From positions 1 to 43,695 of the forward strand of contig JACRBC010000040.1 in the NCBI GenBank assembly GCA_016213245.1: 43,695 nt of DNA, in the 5' to 3' direction. Made by a program: the position numbers and the translations under genes. Below are positions 17,864 through 25,308 of the stretch, piece by piece. Source of the DNA: Candidatus Solibacter usitatus (lineage in GTDB: Bacteria; Acidobacteriota; Terriglobia; Bryobacterales; Bryobacteraceae). The first letter of the stretch is position 1. The number at the start of each line of letters is the position of its first letter. The notes beneath the pieces were generated by a model. It saw nothing but the letters and a program-made list of their open reading frames with translations, had not been told where the DNA came from and ran no database searches.

Positions 17864-18231
17864 GCGGGGACGCGCTCCTCGTTCAGAACCAGGATGCGTT
17901 CAAGCTTCCTGACGCTCACCCGGCTGGCGCCGAACCGGCGCGCCAGTTCGGCTTCGAACGCCCAAGTGGGCCGGGGCTTGCAGCAGAAGAGGTTCAGCGA
18001 GAGAGCGCCGGTTTCCGGGAAGGTGTGCACGGCCAGGTGCGACTCGGCCAGCAGGCACAAACCCGTAATGCCACCCGGGCCGGGGAACTGGCGCCATTGC
18101 GCCGGCGCGACCGGATGCAGGTTGAGGCCGGCCACCATGTCGTCAAACAGGGATGTCAGCGCAGGCAGGGATGCGAGGGTGGCCGGGTCACAGCCCGCGG
18201 CATCGACCACCCATTCGCAGCCGGAAGTCAT
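17860..18231 (-). CDS. speD: S-adenosylmethionine decarboxylase proenzyme
   Basis: Makes decarboxylated AdoMet, the aminopropyl donor for spermidine synthesis. The 123 residues match the short prokaryotic class. The self-cleavage and active-site motif is intact: LLAESHLAVHTFPETG, in which the Ser after Glu becomes the pyruvoyl group, followed by the conserved His and, in LNLFCC, the catalytic Cys. The ATG at 18231 is chosen because upstream sequence overlaps the SPFH gene and lacks family similarity. It lies 26 bases after the SPFH stop and overlaps the DUF4178 gene by 4 bases. Its presence beside an aminopropyltransferase supports polyamine production by this locus. Confidence 0.93.
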   Translation of the reverse strand: MTSGCEWVVDAAGCDPATLASLPALTSLFDDMVAGLNLHPVAPAQWRQFPGPGGITGLCLLAESHLAVHTFPETGALSLNLFCCKPRPTWAFEAELARRFGASRVSVRKLERILVLNEERVPA

Positions 18232-18257
18232 CGTAGTGATGGTATCGCGGTTCGGGG

Positions 18258-19334
18258 CTATTGTTGCGGCTTGCCGCACTCCGGGCAGAACTTGGCCGGA
18301 CGCGGGATCTTCTGGCCGCACTCGACGCAGAACTTCAAGTCGGCGGTCGCAGCGGCGGCGCCCACTACCCCGGCGGCCAATGCCGCGGCGGGAGCCGCCG
18401 GCGGCGCCTGTGGCGCGGGCGGGGCCGGCGCGGGAGCCGGAGGAGGCGTCTGCGGCTGCTGCGCCTGCGGGTTCATGGCCTGCGCGAACTGCTGGCCGAA
18501 GCCCAGCCCGGCGCCGAGGCCGACGCCGATGCCCGCGATGCCGCCCTCGTTAGCGGCGGCGATGGGCATGGACTGCGCCACCTGGAACTGCGTGTACTGC
18601 TGCATGTTGCCGATCATGTTCATGCCGACGCGCGTGTCGAGGAACTTCTGCAGCTCTTCCGGCAGCGAGAGGTTCTCCACCACGAACTGGTCCAGGCAGA
18701 TGCCGAGCTCGGCAAAGACCGGCAGCACCGAAGCCTTGATGCGGTCGCCCACCTCGACCAGGTTGGCCGCCATGTCCAGAAACGGAATCTGGCTCTCGGC
18801 GAAGGCGTCCGACATGCGGCCGACGATGGTCTGCCGGAGTTGCGGCTCGACGTCGGCGACGTGATACGCCTCGCCGAAGCCGCTGACCTTGGTCAGGAAC
18901 ATCTTCGGGTTCTCGATGTGCCACGAGTACACGCCAAAGGCGCGCAACCGCACGGCGCCGAAGTCCTTGTCGCGGATGGTGACAGCCTGGGCCGTGCCCC
19001 AGCGCTGGGCCACCTGCTGGCGGGTGGAGAAGTAGAAGACGTCGCTCTTGAACGGGGACGCGAACATCTTGTCCCAGTTCATGAGGTTGGTCAGCACCGG
19101 CAGGGTCTGCGTGCCGAGAGTGTACAGTCCGGGGCCAAAGACGTCGGCGCAGCGGCCCTCGTTGACGAACATCGCCGCCTGCGATTCGCGCACCGTCAGT
19201 TTCGCCCCGTTCTGTATCTCGAAGTCCTGCATCGGATACCGGTAAGCGAGTAGACCGTCCTGCTGGTCGGTCCACTGGATCACGTCGATGAACTGTTTCT
19301 TGATGAAACTCTTGATCTGGTCGCCTAAGGCCAT
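18258..19334 (-). CDS. SPFH (band 7) protein with C-terminal zinc ribbon, YdjI-like
   Basis: First gene of the polyamine locus; 358 residues. The N-terminal two thirds are an SPFH domain of the 'virion core protein'/YdjI type (YRYPMQDFEIQNGAKLTVRE, VRLRAFGVYSWHIENP). A Pro/Ala-rich linker (about 288-325) leads to a zinc ribbon with Cys 336, 339, 350 and 353. B. subtilis YdjI, of the same architecture, works with a PspA paralogue in membrane stress; no PspA is present here. A good ribosome site (GGAGGG) precedes the ATG. Role inferred: membrane-associated scaffold for the DUF4178, DUF350 and polyamine enzymes. Confidence 0.9.
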   Translation of the reverse strand: MALGDQIKSFIKKQFIDVIQWTDQQDGLLAYRYPMQDFEIQNGAKLTVRESQAAMFVNEGRCADVFGPGLYTLGTQTLPVLTNLMNWDKMFASPFKSDVFYFSTRQQVAQRWGTAQAVTIRDKDFGAVRLRAFGVYSWHIENPKMFLTKVSGFGEAYHVADVEPQLRQTIVGRMSDAFAESQIPFLDMAANLVEVGDRIKASVLPVFAELGICLDQFVVENLSLPEELQKFLDTRVGMNMIGNMQQYTQFQVAQSMPIAAANEGGIAGIGVGLGAGLGFGQQFAQAMNPQAQQPQTPPPAPAPAPPAPQAPPAAPAAALAAGVVGAAAATADLKFCVECGQKIPRPAKFCPECGKPQQ

Positions 19335-19355
19335 GTGGGCCCTCCGTGTTACCAG

Positions 19356-19361
19356 AGTATA
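19356..19361 (-). promoter_or_regulatory. Possible -10 box for the SPFH/polyamine operon
   Basis: TATACT on the minus strand, 21 bases upstream of the SPFH ATG. No convincing -35 box stands 17 bases before it, so the call is tentative. A 15-base palindrome (CGGGACT-C-AGTCCCG, 19401-19415) lies about 40 bases further upstream and could be an operator or the hairpin of a terminator. Confidence 0.3.
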
Positions 19362-19400
19362 CGGGAAGGCGCCCCTGGTTGTTCCCCAAATCGGACCGGG

Positions 19401-19415
19401 CGGGACTCAGTCCCG
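19401..19415. promoter_or_regulatory. Perfect 15-base palindrome
   Basis: CGGGACT C AGTCCCG: 7-bp arms around one base. It lies between the SPFH start (minus) and the S41 pseudogene (plus). There is no T-run, so a terminator is unlikely; operator function is a guess. Confidence 0.35.
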
Positions 19416-19446
19416 ACAGCGGATGTCCTCCCGAAAGGCTCAGCCC

Positions 19447-19975
19447 ATGCGACTATTCCTTCCGCCCCTCCTCGCCACCACCCAGGATTGCGATGCCCAG
19501 TGGCTCGATGACCTGAAACTCCTCTCCGATACCATCGGCGCCCGCCATCCCAAGCCCTACACCAAGGCTCCGCGCGAAGAGTTTCGACCGCACTGTCAGC
19601 GAGTTGGCCTCCTCCATTCAGAGCCGCACCGGCGCGCGGATCACCCTGCCGGACGGCGTAGGGCCATCGCCGGACGGCGGACCTTCTCCTCCGCCGTGCG
19701 CAACGCCTACTCCCTCAAGAACCGAGGCGCCAAACTGGCCGGAGAGCCGACGGGCGGCAACCCAAGCTGGTTCGGCGAGGTACAGAGCCCTCCGCCTCCC
19801 GAATTCCCGGTTGAGCCTGGTTTGTTCCACCCGCAAGTTCGACACCCCCGGCTTGCCCGGGCCCTTCGTCGATGTGGACCTCCGCATCCCCTTCATGAGC
19901 AGCGACTTCCTGGCCGACTGCGACCCCTGGCTGGAGGCCGTGCTGGGTGTAGTTCAAAGTGCCGAAAGCAGATAA
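19447..19975 (+). pseudogene. Remnant of an S41 (tail-specific) peptidase
   Basis: The N-terminal part reads MRLFLPPLLATTQDCDAQWL then LKLLSDTIGARHPKPYTKAP, as at the start of acidobacterial S41-type proteins (signal, then W..DL..L...HP). About 50 codons later the same frame gives NRGAKLAGEPTGGNPSWFGE, the late S41 core (normally preceded by the catalytic Ser region). Near 19790 similarity jumps one frame to LPNSRLSLVCSTRKF and then VDVDLRIPFMSSDFLADCDP, the usual C-terminus. The PDZ and most of the catalytic core are missing. So there is at least one frameshift and a large internal deletion. No functional gene lies between 19335 and 20016. Confidence 0.7.
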
Positions 19976-19977
19976 AT

Positions 19978-20029
19978 TTGCGTATGCCTGCATTTTGGCC
20001 TACACTGTAGGCAGAGATGCCTGCATACG
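19978..20029 (+). promoter_or_regulatory. Toxin-antitoxin promoter with overlapping operators
   Basis: A -35 box TTGCGT (19978-19983) and -10 box TACACT (20001-20006) are 17 bases apart. A perfect inverted repeat, GCCTAC-ACT-GTAGGC (19998-20012), covers the -10. An outer inverted repeat of 13-base arms with two mismatches (19981-19993 and 20017-20029) brackets it, and its right arm contains the antitoxin start codon. Transcription would begin at about 20013, giving a nearly leaderless mRNA. The arrangement fits autorepression by a ribbon-helix-helix antitoxin. Confidence 0.6.
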
Positions 20030-20274
20030 AAAGAACTCAATATACTATCCGAGGCGTCCCACGCGACTTGGACACCTCCCTGCGCAGGCGTGCCCGGCAG
20101 CGCGGCATGAGCCTCAACCAGTTCCTTCTGGAAGAGCTGCGCGCCGCCAGCCTGGGGGCATCAGGCCGCAGCTATCGCAGCCTGGCGGGCATCGCCGGGG
20201 CATGGATGGAGGACCCTTCGCTTGAGCGCATCCTGGCGGAGCAGAGGCAGATCGACGAGGAGATGTGGAAGTAG
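20017..20274 (+). CDS. Ribbon-helix-helix antitoxin (VapB/FitA-like)
   Basis: 85 residues. The N-terminal ribbon-helix-helix reads TQYTIRGVPRDLDTSLRRRA followed by RGMSLNQFLLEEL, as in FitA/Arc-type antitoxins. The C-terminal half (SLERILAEQRQIDEEMW) is the probable toxin-binding helix. It overlaps the PIN toxin gene by 10 bases. It should neutralise the toxin and repress the pair through the operators at 19981-20029. The ribosome site is poor, consistent with a leaderless message. Confidence 0.85.
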   Translation: MPAYERTQYTIRGVPRDLDTSLRRRARQRGMSLNQFLLEELRAASLGASGRSYRSLAGIAGAWMEDPSLERILAEQRQIDEEMWK

Positions 20275-20660
20275 CCCTGCTGCTGGACACCAACCGCCTG
20301 ACCGATGCAATGAAGGGCGACCCGGAGGCAGTCAGGACCATACAGTCCGCCCTTAATATCCGGCTCCCCTTCGTGGCGCTGGCGGAGATGAGGGCGGGTT
20401 TCGCCGGCGGGGACCCGCGGCTTCGCGGGCACAACGAAGGGCTGCTGCTCCGATTCCTTGGACTGGCCGGTGTCGAGGTCCTGTACGCGGACCAGGAGAC
20501 GACAGAGGTCTACGCCAGGCTGTTCGTGGAACTCAAGCGGGCAGGCACGCCGATCCCGGCTAACGACCTTTGGATCGCTGCGCTGGCCGTGCAACATCAC
20601 CTGGCGTTGTACACGCGGGACCAGCATTTCCGCATGGTCCCGCAGGTAGCCCTATGCTGA
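20265..20660 (+). CDS. VapC-type PIN-domain toxin
   Basis: 131 residues with a GTG start inside the last antitoxin codons. PIN-domain acidic residues are in place: Asp8 (LLLDTN), Glu41 (ALAEMRAG), Asp101 (IPANDLWIAALA) and Asp119 (YTRDQHF). PIN toxins are Mg-dependent RNases that cut tRNA or rRNA. The pair follows a degraded peptidase gene, a common kind of insertion site for mobile toxin-antitoxin modules. All catalytic residues look intact, so the toxin is probably active. Confidence 0.9.
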   Translation: MEVALLLDTNRLTDAMKGDPEAVRTIQSALNIRLPFVALAEMRAGFAGGDPRLRGHNEGLLLRFLGLAGVEVLYADQETTEVYARLFVELKRAGTPIPANDLWIAALAVQHHLALYTRDQHFRMVPQVALC

Positions 20661-20684
20661 CCTTGCCCGGCGCGGGGCGAGCCG

Positions 20685-21920
20685 TCAGCGCGCCGCCACC
20701 GGCTTGCGGCGCGCCCGCATCTCCTCGGCCATGTGCTTGATCTCGGTCAGGTCGCGGCGCATCTCGCTCCAGCCGTACCACAGGGCGTAGTCGGGATTGG
20801 CGTGGAAGGTGCCCTGGAAGGCCCGCATGCGGTGCTCCAGGTGCATGACGAAGAGCTTCTGCTCGATCGGCGTCGGCGCGTCGTGGAAAGTGAGCAGGTC
20901 GGGATAGGCGTAGGCATAGCTCTTCGGCTTGGGCAACGTACCGTCTTTATACAGCCCGGCGATGATCTCGATCGCCTCGGCCAGCAGCCGGTCCACCTCG
21001 CGGATCATGTCGTCACCCTTGGCGAGCTGATCCTTGGCGAAGTTGGCGCTGTGGCACTGGTTGCAGGCCTTCAGCATCTTGTCGCGCTGCGCCTGCCAGT
21101 CGGCCTGGGTGAGGCGGGCGACGTTACCGGCCTTGACGAGGTCGAGCCGGGCGGTGGGCTTGCCGTCCGGATCGAGAACGCCCAGCGCCTTCAGGATGGT
21201 CGCCTGGTCGGCGGCCCACTGCTTGTCTTCGGGCAAAGGCAGCCGCACGGCCAGAAAGCCCCAGGCGGTGATCACGCCGTGGTCGCCGTCCTGCATGTGG
21301 CAGGTCTGGCAGGAGGGCGCCGACGAGTCCTTGTGCAGCGTCCCGTTCTGCTTCAGCAGGTACCGGACTCCGTGCTTGGAAGCCGAGTACATCTCCCACT
21401 GCGGGTGGTCGAAGCCCATGTGGCAGGTCTGGCAGGCCTGAGGTTGCTGGGCTTCCTTCTTAGAGAAGGTGTGTCGCGTGTGGCAGGCGTCGCAGGACGC
21501 CAGGCCGAAACCAGCACCGGCCTTCTTCAATTCCGCGGTCTCGGCGGGCGACTTCAGGCCGATCTTGTGGCAGCCTCCGCAGCCTTTCATCCCGTCCACC
21601 ATGGCCACCGGCTGGGCGTGAGCCGTCGGCATGGCTTTCAGCGCCACCCAGGCGGCGGCATGTTTGGAGTTCTTGAACTGCTTCACCTGCGCCTCATGAC
21701 ACGTGGCGCACGTATCGGGAGTGGGAACCTTGGCCTTGGCGGTATCGGCGGCCGAATTGTGCGCTTCCCCGTGGCAGGTGTCGCAGCCAATCCCATTCTG
21801 GCTGTGCTTGGAGAGCTGCCAGTCCGAGACGATGCCCGGAGTCGTCTTCTTGTGACAGTCGACGCATTGTGCCGCCCAAATGGGCACGGAAGCTAAGACA
21901 AAAAAGTACAGTAATCGCAT
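20685..21920 (-). CDS. Octaheme c-type cytochrome, hydroxylamine oxidoreductase-like
   Basis: 411 residues, exported. The leader MRLLYFFVLASVPIWA precedes the first heme site. There are eight CxxCH motifs: CVDCH, CDTCH, CATCH, CGGCH, CDACH, CQTCH, CQTCH and CNQCH. Number, spacing and the C-terminal helical region ending NPDYALWYGWSEM resemble the HAO/octaheme family, whose members oxidise hydroxylamine or hydrazine or reduce nitrite. Whether the Tyr needed for a P460 crosslink is present cannot be settled by eye. The ATG at 21920 is preferred because the signal peptide starts there and GGAAGGG lies 10 bases upstream; 21944 is possible. A CRP/FNR-type palindrome lies 50 bases upstream. Confidence 0.85.
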   Translation of the reverse strand: MRLLYFFVLASVPIWAAQCVDCHKKTTPGIVSDWQLSKHSQNGIGCDTCHGEAHNSAADTAKAKVPTPDTCATCHEAQVKQFKNSKHAAAWVALKAMPTAHAQPVAMVDGMKGCGGCHKIGLKSPAETAELKKAGAGFGLASCDACHTRHTFSKKEAQQPQACQTCHMGFDHPQWEMYSASKHGVRYLLKQNGTLHKDSSAPSCQTCHMQDGDHGVITAWGFLAVRLPLPEDKQWAADQATILKALGVLDPDGKPTARLDLVKAGNVARLTQADWQAQRDKMLKACNQCHSANFAKDQLAKGDDMIREVDRLLAEAIEIIAGLYKDGTLPKPKSYAYAYPDLLTFHDAPTPIEQKLFVMHLEHRMRAFQGTFHANPDYALWYGWSEMRRDLTEIKHMAEEMRARRKPVAAR

Positions 21921-21969
21921 GAAAGTAATACCCTTCCCGCCCATGGTAAGCGACCGCTGGAGGCACTAC

Positions 21970-21985
21970 TGTGACGCAGGTCACA
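21970..21985. promoter_or_regulatory. CRP/FNR-family binding site
   Basis: TGTGACGCAGGTCACA fits TGTGA-N6-TCACA with perfect 6-bp arms. It lies in the divergent region between the octaheme cytochrome (start 21920, minus) and the rpiB-like gene (start 22017, plus), so one bound regulator could control both. CRP and some NO- or redox-sensing relatives use this motif. Confidence 0.7.
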
Positions 21986-22006
21986 ATCGGCGCCCGCTGT
22001 GCGATG

Positions 22007-22018
22007 ATCAGTACTGAT
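22007..22018. promoter_or_regulatory. 12-base palindrome at the rpiB-like start
   Basis: ATCAGT-ACTGAT is a perfect 12-base palindrome whose last two bases are the first two of the start codon at 22017. It may be a second operator for this promoter. No Shine-Dalgarno sequence is visible here, so the message may be poorly or conditionally translated. Confidence 0.35.
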
Positions 22019-22652
22019 GCGCCGGGTGATCACCGAACAGGACGTGCCGCGGGAGGGCGTGCTGCACGTGGAGGTGGGGACCATCTTCACGCCGTCGGCG
22101 CGCGATCTTGCCGGTGAGCGCGGCGTGCGCGTGGTGGAACTGCAAGCTCATGAAATGGCTGGGCTTGCTTCGCCCGACAAGACCGTTGCGGTGGGCTCCG
22201 ATCATGGCGGATTCCAGATGAAGGAACTGCTGAAGCCCATCTTGACGGAACTCGGCTGGTTCGTGCGGGACGTGGGGGTGTTCGAGGAAAAGGCCGCCGA
22301 CTACCCCGATATCGCGCATGCCGTGGCCGTGCTGGTGGCCGGGGGCCAAGCCGCTCTCGGCGTAGTGGTGGACGGCGCCGGAATCGGCAGTTCCATGGCC
22401 GCCAACAAGGTGCCGGGAATCCGCGCAGCCCTATGTTATGATAGGGCTTCCGCGCGCAACAGCAGGGAGCATAACCACGCCAACGTGCTCACTCTCGGGG
22501 GGCGCATGTTGACGCCGAGTCAGGCCGAGGATGTGTTGCGGACCTGGCTGGCGACTCCCTACGGCGGCGGGCGGCATCAGTCGAGAATTGACAAGATCAC
22601 GGAAATCGAACGGCGATACGCGAATTGGACCCCGCAGAACTCGAAAGAATAG
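22017..22652 (+). CDS. RpiB/LacAB-type sugar-phosphate isomerase with EutQ-like N-terminal extension
   Basis: 211 residues, about 60 longer than ordinary RpiB. Residues 1-50 ([20 protein letters not shown]) resemble the N-terminus of EutQ-type microcompartment proteins. The RpiB domain starts at [14 protein letters not shown]. In RpiB the active-site Cys lies in a CGTGIG motif; here the sequence is [16 protein letters not shown], so Asp119 replaces that Cys. The other conserved stretch, [18 protein letters not shown], is intact. The next gene is deoC, overlapping by 28 bases; the RpiB plus DeoC pair is the enzyme core of 'sugar phosphate utilizing' microcompartment loci. No shell protein is in the window. 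Substrate uncertain. Confidence 0.85.
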   Translation: MRRVITEQDVPREGVLHVEVGTIFTPSARDLAGERGVRVVELQAHEMAGLASPDKTVAVGSDHGGFQMKELLKPILTELGWFVRDVGVFEEKAADYPDIAHAVAVLVAGGQAALGVVVDGAGIGSSMAANKVPGIRAALCYDRASARNSREHNHANVLTLGGRMLTPSQAEDVLRTWLATPYGGGRHQSRIDKITEIERRYANWTPQNSKE

Positions 22653-23536
22653 CCGCGGAGATCGCGAACCAGATCCTGGCAGGCGCCGGGCAGGGGGAAG
22701 TTCGCGTCACCCCTGTTGCCGCCAGCCCCGCCAAGGGGCAGGAGGGGCTGAACCACTCCGACGACGTCTGCCCCGGCTGCGTGCAGCGTTGCGCGCAGAT
22801 GTGCCATTCCAAGGCCAAACGGATCGTGGATGCGGGCGCGGATCGCATCTCCGCCAGCGAACAACTGACAAAGGTCGATCCGGCCATCGCGGCGCTGATC
22901 GATCACACGATTTTGAAGCCCGAGGCCACGCGCGAGGAGATCCGCAAGGTCTGCGCCGAAGCCCGGCAGTACGGCTTCGCCAGCGTCTGTGTGAATCCGT
23001 ACTGGGTGCCGCTGGTGGCGGCCGAACTGAAGGGGACGCCCGTGAAGGTGTGCACCGTGGTGGGCTTTCCGCTGGGCGCCACATCCACCGCCGCCAAAGT
23101 GTGTGAAACCGACATGGCGGTGCGCGTGGGCGCGCAGGAGATCGACATGGTGATCAACGTGGGCGCGCTGAAGGGCGGCGACCACGACGCGGTGAAGCGC
23201 GACATACAGAGCGTTGCCGAGGCAAGCCACAAAGGCGGCGCGATTCTGAAGGTGATCCTGGAAACCGCGCTGCTCAGCGATGAGGAAAAGGTAGCGGCCT
23301 GCACGCTGTCGAAGCTGGCTGGAGCGGATTTCGTGAAGACCTCGACGGGCTTTTCCAAATCCGGCGCCACGGCGCAGGACATCGCGCTGATGCGCCGGGT
23401 GGTGGGTCCGGAGATGGGCGTGAAGGCGTCGGGGGGCATCCGGACACTGGACGACCTGAAGACGATGGCCGCGGCCGGCGCGAGCCGCATCGGCGCCAGC
23501 GCCAGCGTGAAGATCGTCGAGGCCACGGCCCGATAA
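22625..23536 (+). CDS. deoC: Deoxyribose-phosphate aldolase DeoC with Cys-rich N-terminal extension
   Basis: 303 residues; typical DeoC has 220-260. The aldolase is complete: [35 protein letters not shown], the Schiff-base Lys in FVKTSTGF and the second Lys in [10 protein letters not shown]. The first 65 residues are extra: a short amphipathic helix ([14 protein letters not shown]), like cargo-targeting peptides of microcompartment enzymes, then a cluster with Cys 49, 52, 56 and 60 and His 61 that could bind a metal or Fe-S. A TTG start inside the rpiB-like gene is required to include this helix; no in-frame ATG exists before Met59 within the Cys cluster. Enzyme identity is sure; localisation is inferred. 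Confidence 0.9.
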   Translation: MDPAELERIAAEIANQILAGAGQGEVRVTPVAASPAKGQEGLNHSDDVCPGCVQRCAQMCHSKAKRIVDAGADRISASEQLTKVDPAIAALIDHTILKPEATREEIRKVCAEARQYGFASVCVNPYWVPLVAAELKGTPVKVCTVVGFPLGATSTAAKVCETDMAVRVGAQEIDMVINVGALKGGDHDAVKRDIQSVAEASHKGGAILKVILETALLSDEEKVAACTLSKLAGADFVKTSTGFSKSGATAQDIALMRRVVGPEMGVKASGGIRTLDDLKTMAAAGASRIGASASVKIVEATAR

Positions 23537-23540
23537 CGCC

Positions 23541-25289
23541 ATGGCCACCCAGCGCAAACCCCGGGTTCGCTTCCGGGAGCGGGCCGAACTGCTCGACTTC
23601 CTGCTCGAAGTGTCGGCCGCCACCGAGACGCTGGACCTCGAACGGCTGCTTGAAAACGTGGCCAACATCGTGCGCCAGGTCATCCCGCACGAGCTGTTCG
23701 CCATCCTGCTCCACAGCGAAAAGCAGCACGGCCTGGTGATCCGCTACGCTCTGGGCCACCGCGACGAAGTGGTGAAGAACCTGGTGGTCAAGCTCGAGGA
23801 AGGCATCACGGGAATCGCCGCCGCTACGAAGCAGCCGGTGAGGGTGGGAAACGTGAGGGACGACCAGCGCTATCTCAACGCGTTGGACGCGGTGGAGAGC
23901 GAACTGGCCGTCCCGATGCTGGCCCGGCAGAAACTGGTGGGCGTTTTGGATGTGCAGTCGACCACTGCCGACGCCTTCTCTGCGCAGGACCAGGCGCTGC
24001 TGCAGTTGATCGCCGCCCGCGTGGGCTCGGCCATCGACAACGCCCGCCTGTACCGCCGCGTGGAGCGCCAGAACAAGACCCAGCGCACCCTGGCCGCCAT
24101 GTCGCGCGAGTTTTCCTCCATTCTCAATCTCGACGCGCTGCTGGTGAAGGTGGCGCGTAGCGTGCGCACGTTGATCAACTATGACGCCTTCATCGTGCTG
24201 CGGGTGGACGAAGACCAAAAGCTCATGAAGAGCCTCTTCAGCCAGCGCTACGACCAGAAAGTACAGTTGGCCAGCCTGCCGGTGGGCCAGGGGCTTACCG
24301 GCGCGGCGGCCGAGTCGCGCAAGCCGGTGCTGGCCAAAGACACCGCCGCCGACCCGCGCTACATCGAATCGCACCCGGGGATCCGCAGCGAGGTGGCCAT
24401 CCCGCTGATCGTGAAGGACCGGGTGATCGGCGTGATGGACCTGGAAAGCGAGCGCGTCGGCTACTTCACCGAGGACCACGTCCGGACGCTGTCGCTGATC
24501 GCACCCTCCATCGCCATCGCCATCGAAAACGCGCGTCTCTACGAGGAACTGGAGAAGCGCGAGCGCGCCATCCAGGAGGATCTGGAGGCGGCGCACAAGT
24601 TGCAGGAGATCCTGATGCCACGCGAGGCGCCGCCGCTGATGGGCCTGGACGTCGGCATCCGCATGAAACCCGCGCGCCTGGTCAGCGGCGACATCTTCGA
24701 CTTCTTCGAGTACACCGACGACCACGCCATGCTGGCCTTTGGCGACTCCAGCGGCAAGGGCGCGGCGGCGGCGCTGTACGGCGCTCTGGTCAGCGGCCTG
24801 CTGCGCGCCGCCGCGCCGCGCCGCCGCAGCCCGTCGCAACTGCTGCGCGCCCTGAATGAAACGCTGATGGAACGCCAGGTGCCGGCCCGCTACATGACCC
24901 TGCTCGTCATGCTCTGGCAGGCGCGTGAGCGCCGCTTCCTCATGGCCAACGCCGGCTCCACCACGCCGCTGGTCTGCCGCGGCGGCCACATCCTCCAGCC
25001 GCACGCCTCCGGCGTCCCCGTCGGCCTGCTGGAAAACATCGATTATGACGAGACGCGCTTCGAGGCCGAGGCCGGCGACGTCTTCGTCCTTTACAGCGAC
25101 GGCGTGCAGGACCAGGTGAACCCCGCCGGCGAGGAGTACGGCCGGCGCCGGCTCCGCCGCTTCCTGGAGGCCAGTTGCGACCTCAGCGCCCAACAGATCG
25201 CCGACGCGCTGCTGGCCGACCTGGAGGAGTTCCGCGAAACCACGCCGGTCCACGACGACCAGACCGTGATTGTCATGAAGGTGCACTGA
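23541..25289 (+). CDS. GAF-GAF-PP2C (RsbU/SpoIIE-type) protein serine phosphatase
   Basis: 582 residues. Two GAF sensor domains (about 30-165 and 190-345; note EEGITGIAAATKQPVRVGNV and VGQGLTGAAAESRKPVLAKD) are joined by helices to a SpoIIE-type PP2C domain. Phosphatase motifs are LVSGDIFDFFE, FGDSSGKGAAAALYG, VLYSDGVQDQ and the last DDQT. Family members dephosphorylate anti-sigma-factor antagonists to switch on stress or other programmes. No RsbW/RsbV-like partner is nearby. It starts 4 bases after deoC, so it is probably in the same transcript. Confidence 0.93.
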   Translation: MATQRKPRVRFRERAELLDFLLEVSAATETLDLERLLENVANIVRQVIPHELFAILLHSEKQHGLVIRYALGHRDEVVKNLVVKLEEGITGIAAATKQPVRVGNVRDDQRYLNALDAVESELAVPMLARQKLVGVLDVQSTTADAFSAQDQALLQLIAARVGSAIDNARLYRRVERQNKTQRTLAAMSREFSSILNLDALLVKVARSVRTLINYDAFIVLRVDEDQKLMKSLFSQRYDQKVQLASLPVGQGLTGAAAESRKPVLAKDTAADPRYIESHPGIRSEVAIPLIVKDRVIGVMDLESERVGYFTEDHVRTLSLIAPSIAIAIENARLYEELEKRERAIQEDLEAAHKLQEILMPREAPPLMGLDVGIRMKPARLVSGDIFDFFEYTDDHAMLAFGDSSGKGAAAALYGALVSGLLRAAAPRRRSPSQLLRALNETLMERQVPARYMTLLVMLWQARERRFLMANAGSTTPLVCRGGHILQPHASGVPVGLLENIDYDETRFEAEAGDVFVLYSDGVQDQVNPAGEEYGRRRLRRFLEASCDLSAQQIADALLADLEEFRETTPVHDDQTVIVMKVH

Positions 25290-25308
25290 TCAGCCGAGGG
25301 CTCAAACC

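Noticed and set aside
22017..23536. A bacterial microcompartment locus
   Set aside because: No shell protein gene is in the window; only the cargo-like enzymes suggest it.
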